Source of the DNA: Mycolicibacterium bacteremicum
GTDB taxonomy: Bacteria > Actinomycetota > Actinomycetes > Mycobacteriales > Mycobacteriaceae
NCBI RefSeq assembly: GCF_943913955.1
Contig: NZ_CALUAE010000119.1
Span: 1-12,153, forward strand
DNA length: 12,153 nt
Direction of reading: 5' to 3'
Part shown: piece by piece, positions 1-5,433 of the stretch
Layout of the letters: each line of letters starts with the position of its first letter
Numbering within the stretch: the stretch's first letter is position 1
Program-made: the position numbers and the translations under genes
Notes under the pieces: generated by a model
Seen by the model: the letters and a program-made list of their open reading frames with translations, nothing else
The model's database searches: none
What the model was told of the DNA's origin: nothing

Positions 1-1
1 G

Positions 2-487
2 CCCACGACGGCCTACACGTCGTGGTTCACCCGCGTACTGGCCTTCCTCATCGACGCCGTCCCGGTGCTGATCCTGCAGGGCATCGGCTACGGATTGCTG
101 CTCGGCACCCGGGAGACGGTATGCCTCACCGACACTTCCGAATACGACCTCGGTGAGTTCTGTGCCACCGGGGCGTCCACGCTCGGACAGGTGGCGGTCG
201 CGGTCTGCGGGCTGCTCGCGCTGGCGTACTACCTGTGGAACTACGGCTACCGGCAGGGCACCACAGGGTCCAGTGTCGGCAAGGCCATCATGAAATTCCG
301 GATCGTCGGCGAGGCGACCGGCCGGCCGATCGGATTCGGCATGTCCATCGCCCGCCAGCTCATCTACGTGGTGGCCAACATCATCTGCTTCCTGCCCTGG
401 CTGGTCGCGGTGCTCTTCCCGCTCTGGGATCCCAAGGCGCAGACGTTGGTCGACAAGCTGGTGAAGACGGTAGCGCTGCCGAACTGA
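2..487 (+). CDS. RDD family membrane protein, 5'-truncated by window edge (possible Pra-like proline-rich antigen)
   Basis: The frame is open from base 2 to the TGA at 485-487, giving 161 visible residues; the true start lies left of the window, and the GTG at 65 is only an internal codon inside the first membrane segment. The visible part starts with PTTAYTSW and then TRVLAFLID, the Arg/Asp-bearing first helix typical of RDD domains. A Cys-containing loop (ETVCLTD, EFC) follows, then a second helix, the GTTGSSVGKAIMKFRIV stretch, and a third hydrophobic segment ending in LFPLWD and DKLVKT, which supplies the late Asp. RDD proteins are small integral membrane proteins of poorly known, possibly transport-related, function. 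The mycobacterial 36-kDa proline-rich antigen (Pra, Rv1078) has a Pro-rich N-terminus on an RDD domain, so this may be its orthologue with the Pro-rich part cut off; that is inference. The next gene is a close paralogue 31 bp downstream. Confidence 0.85.
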   Translation, partial: PTTAYTSWFTRVLAFLIDAVPVLILQGIGYGLLLGTRETVCLTDTSEYDLGEFCATGASTLGQVAVAVCGLLALAYYLWNYGYRQGTTGSSVGKAIMKFRIVGEATGRPIGFGMSIARQLIYVVANIICFLPWLVAVLFPLWDPKAQTLVDKLVKTVALPN

Positions 488-518
488 CGCTGTTCCAGCC
501 CGATCCCGAAGGGGCCCG

Positions 519-992
519 ATGACTCAGCCACCGCCCGAGGTGTACACCCCGTGGGTCAACCGTGTGCTGGCGTTCGTCATCGATCTGATCCCGGTCGCGG
601 TCCTGCAGGGCATCGGGTACGCCCTGCTGCTCGGTACCCGGGAGACGGTGTGCGTCACCGACGATCTCGGCGACTTCTGTACCGCGGGGGCCTCGACGCT
701 GGGCCAGGTGGCCTTCGCGGTCACCTGGATCCTGGCGGTGGTCTACGTGATCTGGAACTACGGATACCAACAGGGGACGACGGGGTCGAGCCTGGGCAAG
801 AGCGTGCTGAAGTTCAAGGTGGTCGCCGAGAACACCGGTCGGCCAATCGGATTCGGCAGATCGATCGTGCGACAGTTGGCCCATGCGGTGGACGCCGTCA
901 TCTGTTACGTCGGTTTCCTGTTCCCGCTGTGGGATGCGAAGCGACAGACCCTGGCGGACAAGCTCGTCAAGACGGTGTGCGTGCCGTTGTGA
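519..992 (+). CDS. RDD family membrane protein, tandem paralogue of the preceding gene
   Basis: This 157-aa protein begins at ATG 519, preceded by a GAAGGGG Shine-Dalgarno-like stretch (508-514). After a very short Pro-rich head (MTQPPPEVYTPW) comes NRVLAFVID, the RDD first helix with its Arg and Asp, then the Cys-containing loop (ETVCVTD, DFC), a second helix, GTTGSSLGKSVLKFKVV, and a third hydrophobic segment ending LFPLWDAKRQTLADKLVKT. By eye about two thirds of residues match the upstream protein, with identical blocks such as QGIGY, LLLGTRETVC and GRPIGFG, so the pair arose by tandem duplication. Differences are three fewer residues after the Cys loop and a shorter last hydrophobic segment. 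The 31-bp gap and shared strand suggest one transcript. Function is unknown; no enzymatic motif is visible. Confidence 0.9.
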   Translation: MTQPPPEVYTPWVNRVLAFVIDLIPVAVLQGIGYALLLGTRETVCVTDDLGDFCTAGASTLGQVAFAVTWILAVVYVIWNYGYQQGTTGSSLGKSVLKFKVVAENTGRPIGFGRSIVRQLAHAVDAVICYVGFLFPLWDAKRQTLADKLVKTVCVPL

Positions 993-1111
993 TCGGGCAC
1001 CAAGAATTCACCAAGCGTCGGCGCGGACACTCTGGGCCGCAGCCACGCCGAGGAACAGGACACCGCCGGACTCATTGTGATCTTGACCGTCGCCACGGCG
1101 CCGGCGTGACA

Positions 1112-1117
1112 TAGGCT
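1112..1117 (+). promoter_or_regulatory. Candidate -10 box for the proline-rich membrane protein gene
   Basis: TAGGCT fits the mycobacterial TANNNT -10 pattern and would start transcription near 1124, leaving a leader of about 50 nt with an AGAAGG ribosome site (1166-1171) before ATG 1176. A TTGACC at 1083-1088 lies too far upstream (23 bp) to be a standard -35. The rest of the 183-bp gap (993-1175) shows no further clear signal. Weak evidence, from motif match only. Confidence 0.3.
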
Positions 1118-1175
1118 CACCCCACGCGCCGATGGCGCTGCGTTTGTCAGTACTCAATTCTCACGAGAAGGTGAC

Positions 1176-2195
1176 ATGACACAACCGCCTCCTCCGCCGG
1201 GCAGCACGCCGCCCGGCGGGTTCCCACCGCCGTCCGAGAACAACCCGCCGCAGGGTGGCTTCCCGCCCCCGCCGCAGGGCGGCTACCCGCCGCCCCCGCC
1301 GCCGCAGGGTGGCTTCGGACCTCCGCCCGGCAGCTACCCGCCGCCGCCCCAGGGTGGGTTCCCGCCGCCCCCGCAGGGTGGCTACCCGCCACCGCCGCAG
1401 GGTGGCTACCCGCCGCCGCCACCGCCGCAGGGCGGCTACGCCCCGCCGCCTCCGGGCTACCCGCAGCCGGGTTACCCGGGCGGGCCCGGCCAGTTCGCCG
1501 TCGGTGACGCGTTCTCCTGGGCCTGGAACAAGTTCACCAAGAACGCCGCCGCCCTGATCGTCCCGACGCTGGTCTACGCGCTGATCATCGGCGTACTGGC
1601 CGGCATCATCTTCGGGATCGCCACCGCGCTGGCCCCGAGCGGGGTGACGACCTACGACTCCTACGACACCGGCTTCAGCTACGAATACAGCGCCGGCTTC
1701 GGTGGAGCCAGCATCTTCGTCATCGTGCTCGGCACCATCCTGCTGCTGGTGCTGCTGGCCGCCATCTCGTCGGCCTACATCGGCGGGGTCCTGGACATCG
1801 CCAACGGTGTGCCGGTGAGCATCGGGTCGTTCTTCAAACCGCGTCTCATCGGTCCGGTCATCGTGGCGACGCTGCTGGTCGGGATCGCCACCGCGCTGGG
1901 CAGCCTGCTCTGCTACATCCCGGGCCTGATCGTGTCGATCTTCGCCTTCTTCACCACCGTCGCGCTGATCGACCGCAACCTGTCGGCCATCGACGCGATC
2001 AAGACGAGCATCGACATCGCCAAGAACAACTTCGTCCAGGTGCTGATCGCCTGGCTGCTGTACTCGGTGGTCCTCGCCGTCGGATCGTTCGTCTGCTACG
2101 TCGGCCTGCTGGTGGCCGCGCCGGTCGCGATCCTGTTCCAGGTGTACGCCTTCCGCCGCCTGACCGGCGGCCAGGTGGCACCGCCGACGCCCTAG
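1176..2195 (+). CDS. Proline/glycine-rich repeat protein with about six transmembrane segments
   Basis: A 339-aa protein. ATG 1176 follows AGAAGG at 1166-1171. Residues 1-107 are low-complexity Pro/Gly/Tyr/Phe, with seven PQGG[FY] units (residues 25, 33, 43, 58, 66, 74, 84) separated by proline runs. From about 125 the chain is hydrophobic: predicted helices near 124-152, 178-206, 224-246, 248-266, 287-308 and 309-328. A Tyr/Asp-rich loop (about 160-176, YDSYDTGFSYEYSAGF) lies between helices 1 and 2, and the short tail again has prolines. The architecture recalls the mycobacterial Pro/Gly-rich transmembrane protein Rv2560 (from memory) and, in its head only, the Pra antigen; it has no RDD signature. 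A role in the membrane or divisome/cell-wall scaffolding through the flexible head is possible but unproven. A strong terminator follows directly. Confidence 0.9.
   Translation: MTQPPPPPGSTPPGGFPPPSENNPPQGGFPPPPQGGYPPPPPPQGGFGPPPGSYPPPPQGGFPPPPQGGYPPPPQGGYPPPPPPQGGYAPPPPGYPQPGYPGGPGQFAVGDAFSWAWNKFTKNAAALIVPTLVYALIIGVLAGIIFGIATALAPSGVTTYDSYDTGFSYEYSAGFGGASIFVIVLGTILLLVLLAAISSAYIGGVLDIANGVPVSIGSFFKPRLIGPVIVATLLVGIATALGSLLCYIPGLIVSIFAFFTTVALIDRNLSAIDAIKTSIDIAKNNFVQVLIAWLLYSVVLAVGSFVCYVGLLVAAPVAILFQVYAFRRLTGGQVAPPTP
1248..1439 (+). repeat. Degenerate coding repeats encoding PQGG[FY]-proline units
   Basis: Seven in-frame units of CCGCAGGG[TC]GG followed by CTAC or CTTC, spaced by CCG/CCC/CCA codons, make up this stretch. 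It is extremely C-rich on the coding strand and G-rich on the other, so it is prone to slippage and to long false reading frames on the opposite strand. Copy number is likely to vary between strains. Confidence 0.85.
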
Positions 2196-2211
2196 TCGGC
2201 TCAGGCGCAAG

Positions 2212-2250
2212 AGACGGGGTGGACCGCAACGGGTCCACCCCGTTTCGTTT
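2212..2250 (+). terminator. Intrinsic terminator after the proline-rich membrane protein gene
   Basis: A perfect 12-bp inverted repeat, ACGGGGTGGACC (2214-2225) and GGTCCACCCCGT (2232-2243), encloses a 6-nt loop and is extended by one G-T and one A-T pair outside. The tail TTTCGTTT (2243-2250) is T-rich for this genome. It sits 17 bp after the stop codon and just before the metB start, so it separates the two transcripts. Confidence 0.9.
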
Positions 2251-2263
2251 GTCGGAGAATGAC

Positions 2264-2269
2264 TACCCT
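2264..2269 (+). promoter_or_regulatory. Probable -10 box for a leaderless metB transcript
   Basis: TACCCT matches TANNNT and ends 7 nt before the A of ATG 2277, the spacing expected if transcription starts at the first base of the start codon. No Shine-Dalgarno sequence precedes 2277. The -35 region would fall on the right arm of the upstream terminator, and no consensus -35 is seen there. Inferred from motif and spacing. Confidence 0.55.
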
Positions 2270-2276
2270 TACCGGC

Positions 2277-3449
2277 ATGGGTGAACAGCGCAGTGCACAC
2301 GACGCACACCGGTGGCAGGGTCTGGCGACCAGGGCGATCCACGCGGGCTTCCGGCCGGATCCGGCCACCGGTGCGGTCAACGCCCCGATCTATGCCAGTT
2401 CCACCTTCGCCCAGGACGGCGTCGGCGGGCTGCGTGGCGGCTTCGAGTACGCCCGCACCGGTAATCCGACGCGCGCCGCGCTGGAGGCCTCGCTGGCCGC
2501 CGTCGAGCAGGCCGATTTCGGGCGGGCCTTCGCCTCGGGCATGGCGGCCACCGACTGCGTGTTACGGGCGGTGCTGCGCCCCGGGGATCACGTCGTCATC
2601 CCCGATGACGCCTACGGCGGCACCTTCCGCCTGATCGACAAGGTGTTCACGCAGTGGGGAATTCGCTACACCCCGGTCGCGCTGGCCGAGCTCGATGCCG
2701 TCGCCGCCGCGGTGACTCCGGTGACCAAACTGATCTGGGTCGAGACGCCGACCAACCCGCTGCTGTCCATCGCCGATATCGCAGGCATCGCCGAGATCTC
2801 CGCGAAGGCCGGCGCGAAATTGTTGGTGGACAACACCTTTGCCTCCCCGGCGCTGCAACAGCCGCTGACCCTGGGTGCCGATATCGTGCTGCACTCGACC
2901 ACGAAGTACATCGGCGGGCATTCCGATGTGGTCGGCGGGGCGCTGCTTACCAGCGACGAGGAACTCGACACCGCGTTCGCGTTCCTGCAGAACGGGGCCG
3001 GTGCGGTGCCCGGCCCGTTCGACGCCTACCTGACCATGCGGGGCCTCAAGACACTGGTGTTGCGCATGCAGCGGCACAGCGAGAACGCGGCGAAGGTCGC
3101 CGAATTCCTGGTCGAGCATCCGGCCATCGAATCCGTGCTCTACCCGGGGCTGCCCAACCATCCCAACCACGAGGTCGCGGCCAAGCAGATGTCCGGCTTC
3201 GGCGGCATGATCTCGGTGCGGCTGCGCGGGGGAGTGGCCGCCGCGCGCGATTTCTGCGCCCGGACCGAGATTTTCATTCTGGCTGAATCTTTGGGCGGGG
3301 TGGAATCGCTGATCGAGCATCCCGGCGCGATGACGCACGCCTCGACCGCCGGATCCCAGCTTGAGGTTCCCGACGACCTGGTGCGCCTGTCGGTCGGTAT
3401 CGAGGAGGCCGCTGACCTGCTCGGCGATATCGAACAGGCACTGCGGTAG
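2277..3449 (+). CDS. metB: Cystathionine gamma-synthase (MetB), PLP-dependent Cys/Met metabolism enzyme
   Basis: A 390-aa member of the Cys/Met metabolism PLP enzymes. It is expected to join O-succinylhomoserine (or the acetyl ester) to cysteine to form cystathionine; related enzymes also cleave cystathionine in reverse transsulfuration, and sequence alone does not settle direction. Visible hallmarks: YASSTFAQ, FEYARTGNPTR, the FASGMAA phosphate-binding loop, VETPTNPLL, VDNTFASP (cofactor-contacting Asp), and the PLP lysine K210 in HSTTKYIGGHSD; the C-terminal ESLGGVESLIEHP is also typical. An ATG at 2259 is in frame, but GGAGA touches it with no spacing; 2277 gives MGEQRS..., matches the length and N-terminus I recall for Rv1079, and fits a leaderless start. 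In M. tuberculosis the neighbouring Rv1077 is a cystathionine beta-synthase, probably just left of this window. It acts in the cytoplasm and converges with GPP34. Confidence 0.95.
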   Translation: MGEQRSAHDAHRWQGLATRAIHAGFRPDPATGAVNAPIYASSTFAQDGVGGLRGGFEYARTGNPTRAALEASLAAVEQADFGRAFASGMAATDCVLRAVLRPGDHVVIPDDAYGGTFRLIDKVFTQWGIRYTPVALAELDAVAAAVTPVTKLIWVETPTNPLLSIADIAGIAEISAKAGAKLLVDNTFASPALQQPLTLGADIVLHSTTKYIGGHSDVVGGALLTSDEELDTAFAFLQNGAGAVPGPFDAYLTMRGLKTLVLRMQRHSENAAKVAEFLVEHPAIESVLYPGLPNHPNHEVAAKQMSGFGGMISVRLRGGVAAARDFCARTEIFILAESLGGVESLIEHPGAMTHASTAGSQLEVPDDLVRLSVGIEEAADLLGDIEQALR

Positions 3450-3453
3450 CTGT

Positions 3454-3526
3454 TTGCCCGCCGAGCAGACGCAAACCTGCCCTCTCCAGCGAGAAAACAG
3501 GCAGTTTTGCGTCTGCTCGCGGGCAA
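3454..3526. repeat. Long imperfect palindrome with GAGCAGACGCAAA core between convergent genes; likely bidirectional terminator
   Basis: The left arm (3454-3481) and right arm (3500-3526) pair over 26 bp: TTGCCCGC with GCGGGCAA, one bulged C at 3462, GAGCAGACGCAAA with TTTGCGTCTGCTC, one mismatch, and CTGCC with GGCAG. The apex holds a smaller TCTC-CAGC-GAGA hairpin. It begins 4 bp after the metB stop and ends 21 bp before the 3' end of the GPP34 gene, filling most of the junction. There is no T-tract on either side. I recall this core from many mycobacterial intergenic regions, but cannot count copies here. Confidence 0.85.
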
Positions 3527-3547
3527 GAGGTGGCCCCGGCCAGCGGA

Positions 3548-4201
3548 TCAGGTGGCCAGTGCCGGCCGCAGCGCCGAGATGGTGACCGCGAGATTGATCT
3601 CGGGTAGTGCGGTGGGTGACTCGTCGATCCAGCTGCCCAGGGCGATCTCGCCGGCGCGGGCGTGCACCCAACGCCAGCCGCGGTCATTGAGGCTGAGTAC
3701 TGTGCCGAGGCCGTCGACCGCATGCAACAGGGAAATGGCCGCGGCGGTCGGTGCCGAGGGAGGCCGGCGGTCGAACAGCGCCGCCAGCAGCGCCGCCCGG
3801 GCCGGTTCCACCCGGGCGCGGGTGCGCAGCGGATAGGCGAACTCCTTGGCCGACAACGGAACCCGCTGAATCTGGCCCGTCCGCTCCAGCTGGCCCAGCA
3901 AGTGCGGTTCGGCGTCGCGGCTGAGCTTGGCGACCGCGGCGCCCACCTTCAACGGTCGCCGGGTCAGCAGCGTCCACGCCGGTCCGGTGACCGGGTCCAG
4001 CAGCGTCTCACCGGCCAGCGCGACCAGGCGGCCGGCGGGAACGGCATCGCCGTCGGTCGAGGGCCGCACCCGGCACGCCCACGCCAGGTCGAGCAGTGTC
4101 GCAGCGCCGAGCACACGGTGTCTGCGTTGCCGCTCGAGCCCGGGCTGGGCGGCGGCGTTGTCGAGGAGCAGCAGCAGTAGATCCTCGGCGATCAGGGCCA
4201 T
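3548..4201 (-). CDS. GPP34 family protein (bacterial GOLPH3/Vps74-like)
   Basis: A 217-aa minus-strand protein opening with MALIAEDLLLLLLD, then LGAATLLDLAWAC, the signature start of actinobacterial GPP34 domains. Other family-like features are LTRRPLKVGAAVAKLSRDA, a segment GQIQRVPLSAKEFAYPLRTRAR (about 109-130) corresponding to the beta-hairpin that drives oligomerisation in GOLPH3, then a helical stretch and a C-terminal GSWIDESPTALPEINLAVTIS region. Eukaryotic GOLPH3 binds phosphatidylinositol 4-phosphate and sorts Golgi enzymes; the bacterial role is unknown, although phosphoinositide or membrane binding is conceivable in mycobacteria, which make phosphatidylinositol. The start lies 11 nt after the greA stop with no Shine-Dalgarno sequence, which suggests coupled translation from the greA mRNA. 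From memory, M. tuberculosis lacks a gene at this position, so this may be a lineage-specific insertion or a loss there. Confidence 0.88.
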   Translation of the reverse strand: MALIAEDLLLLLLDNAAAQPGLERQRRHRVLGAATLLDLAWACRVRPSTDGDAVPAGRLVALAGETLLDPVTGPAWTLLTRRPLKVGAAVAKLSRDAEPHLLGQLERTGQIQRVPLSAKEFAYPLRTRARVEPARAALLAALFDRRPPSAPTAAAISLLHAVDGLGTVLSLNDRGWRWVHARAGEIALGSWIDESPTALPEINLAVTISALRPALAT

Positions 4202-4212
4202 CGGGGACGGCG

Positions 4213-4707
4213 TCAGGCGTGATAGGGCTCCGCGCTGATCAGGGTGACCTTGACGGTGTTGCCGTTGGGCACGGTGTAGGTACGGCTCTCGCCTTCCTTG
4301 GCGTCGATCAGCGCGCCGCCCAGCGGGGAGTTCGGCGAGTAGACCTCGAGCTTGCCGTCGCTGACGCCCTCCTGGCGGGTGGCGATCAGGAAGGTCTCGG
4401 TGTCGTTCTTGTCGTCGTCGTAGTAGACCTTGACCACCGAGCCCGGGAGCGCGACGCCGGACTGCTTGGGGGCCTCGCCGACCTTGGCGTTGTTCAGCAG
4501 TTCCTGGAGCTGACGGATGCGCGCTTCCTGCTGGCCCTGCTCCTCGCGGGCGGCGTGGTAGCCACCGTTCTCGCGCAGGTCGCCCTCTTCGCGACGGTCG
4601 TTGATCTCGGCGGCGATGACCGGCCGGTTGGCGATCAGCTGATCCAGCTCGGCCTTCAACCGGTCGTAGGCCTCTTCGGTCAGCCAGGTGACCTGGGTAT
4701 CGGTCAT
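4213..4707 (-). CDS. greA: Transcription elongation factor GreA
   Basis: A 164-aa protein that enters the secondary channel of RNA polymerase and stimulates cleavage of backtracked transcripts. The N-terminal antiparallel coiled coil (about 10-75) carries the acidic tip EGDLREN (D43 and E46 probably equivalent to the catalytic pair), followed by GGYHAAREEQ. The C-terminal FKBP-like domain (about 84-164) includes LPGSVVKVYY, LEVYSPNSPLGGALID and the terminal EPYHA. The frame is open upstream to 4809, but ATG 4707 (MTDTQVTWLT) is chosen: it has AGGAG at 4721-4717, matches the usual GreA length, and the extra upstream residues look like translated leader. It is followed 11 nt later by GPP34. Confidence 0.97.
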   Translation of the reverse strand: MTDTQVTWLTEEAYDRLKAELDQLIANRPVIAAEINDRREEGDLRENGGYHAAREEQGQQEARIRQLQELLNNAKVGEAPKQSGVALPGSVVKVYYDDDKNDTETFLIATRQEGVSDGKLEVYSPNSPLGGALIDAKEGESRTYTVPNGNTVKVTLISAEPYHA

Positions 4708-4808
4708 GTCCTCGCGCTCCTGTCGTTGGTCATTTCCCCCGCGACGTATCGCGTGAAAAGGTCGTGTATCGCCGCTGTTGCAGGCGCCGATCGCGCGCAA
4801 ATGCAGCA

Positions 4809-4837
4809 ATACACGGCTCCAGTGCGGAACCGTGTAT
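4809..4837 (-). promoter_or_regulatory. Hairpin at the predicted 5' end of the greA leader
   Basis: ATACACGG (4809-4816) and CCGTGTAT (4830-4837) form an 8-bp stem, extended after one mismatch by 3 more pairs around a 5-nt loop. A third copy, CGTGTAT at 4763-4769, could pair with the central arm instead, giving two mutually exclusive folds in the greA leader, or the copies could act as DNA operator sites. It lies in the 203-bp gap between the DUF4307 and greA genes. It could alternatively help end the DUF4307 transcript, though no T-tract follows. Confidence 0.5.
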
Positions 4838-4843
4838 GTGACG

Positions 4844-4849
4844 AGCTTA
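4844..4849 (-). promoter_or_regulatory. Candidate -10 box for greA
   Basis: On the minus strand this reads TAAGCT (TANNNT). Six nucleotides downstream is the A at 4837, which would make transcripts begin exactly at the hairpin arm and give greA a leader of about 130 nt. No consensus -35 is visible at 17-18 bp. Motif-based only. Confidence 0.4.
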
Positions 4850-4910
4850 CCACCGCCGCGTCAGCGGGTTTTCATGATTTTGCTGCCCGCAGTTCGTTGC
4901 GTCCGCTGTC

Positions 4911-5399
4911 TCAGGGCGCTACGAGGTAGTCCGGGACGTCGATCCCACAGCCGTAGATATCGCCGACGACCGGCGGTTTCGTCGACTTGACCTCCGTGTC
5001 GATCACCACCGAGTCGGCGGCCGACGGCGGCACCAGGACCTCGCGGCGGCCGGTCTCGGCGCCGTCGATGGATCGGGCCCGCACGATGCACACCGCCGGG
5101 ATCGACGGATCCGAGCGCGTCACCGTGATGGTCACCGCCACCGTCTGGTCGTCGATCAGCCGATACCCGCTCAGCTCGCCCTTCGCATCCGCGGTGCCGA
5201 ACCGTTGGAACGCGATGATGGCGATGCCGACCCCGACCGCCACAATCAGCAGGAACAGGCCGATCACCAGGCCACGCCGGGTGGTCCGGGTCAGCTTCTG
5301 GCGCCCGTAGCGGGCGGCGGGACGGTCGATGGTCAAGGTTTTGGGTGCCCGTCGGTCGGTGGCTTCTCTTAGACCTGGAACTATAGGGGTGGTGGGCAT
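4911..5399 (-). CDS. DUF4307 single-pass membrane protein (Rv1081c-like)
   Basis: A 162-residue reading from ATG 5399. A basic stretch (RPAARYGRQKLTRTTRRG, about 26-43) precedes one strong membrane helix (about 44-64), then a beta-rich extracytoplasmic domain (VAVTITVTRSDPS, VCIVRARS, YGCGIDVPDYLVAP) with two cysteines, C104 and C151, that could form a disulfide. This is the layout of actinobacterial DUF4307 proteins, whose function is unknown. The start is doubtful: ATG 5399 has no ribosome site, while an in-frame TTG at 5336 gives MTIDRPAARYG, a start and length (141 aa) closer to those I recall for the family, and a TATAGT box lies between the two. The ATG is given here as the longest standard start. 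The gene diverges from mca, sharing only 34 bp with it if the ATG is right. Confidence 0.82.
   Translation of the reverse strand: MPTTPIVPGLREATDRRAPKTLTIDRPAARYGRQKLTRTTRRGLVIGLFLLIVAVGVGIAIIAFQRFGTADAKGELSGYRLIDDQTVAVTITVTRSDPSIPAVCIVRARSIDGAETGRREVLVPPSAADSVVIDTEVKSTKPPVVGDIYGCGIDVPDYLVAP
5380..5385 (-). promoter_or_regulatory. Candidate -10 box for the DUF4307 gene
   Basis: Minus-strand TATAGT is close to the ideal -10 and would start transcription near 5372-5373. That is downstream of ATG 5399 and upstream of TTG 5336, so if real it forces the shorter protein. An AGAGAAG stretch lies at 5369-5363. No good -35 is seen. Confidence 0.4.
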
Positions 5400-5433
5400 A
5401 CGCGAGAGGGACGCCTTCGTTAGATGAGAGACG

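Noticed and set aside
1083..1088. TTGACC as a -35 box for the proline-rich gene
   Set aside because: The distance to the TAGGCT candidate is 23 bp, too long for a standard sigma-70-type promoter.
1161..2342. Long minus-strand reading frame (393 codons) opposite the proline-rich gene
   Set aside because: It is the complement of a proline-codon-rich gene; the product is Arg/Asp/Gln/Gly-rich low complexity with no domain, and runs through the terminator and into metB.
4708..4809. N-terminal extension of GreA to 4809
   Set aside because: The extra residues show no GreA similarity, the ribosome site is at 4717-4721, and the length from 4707 is standard.
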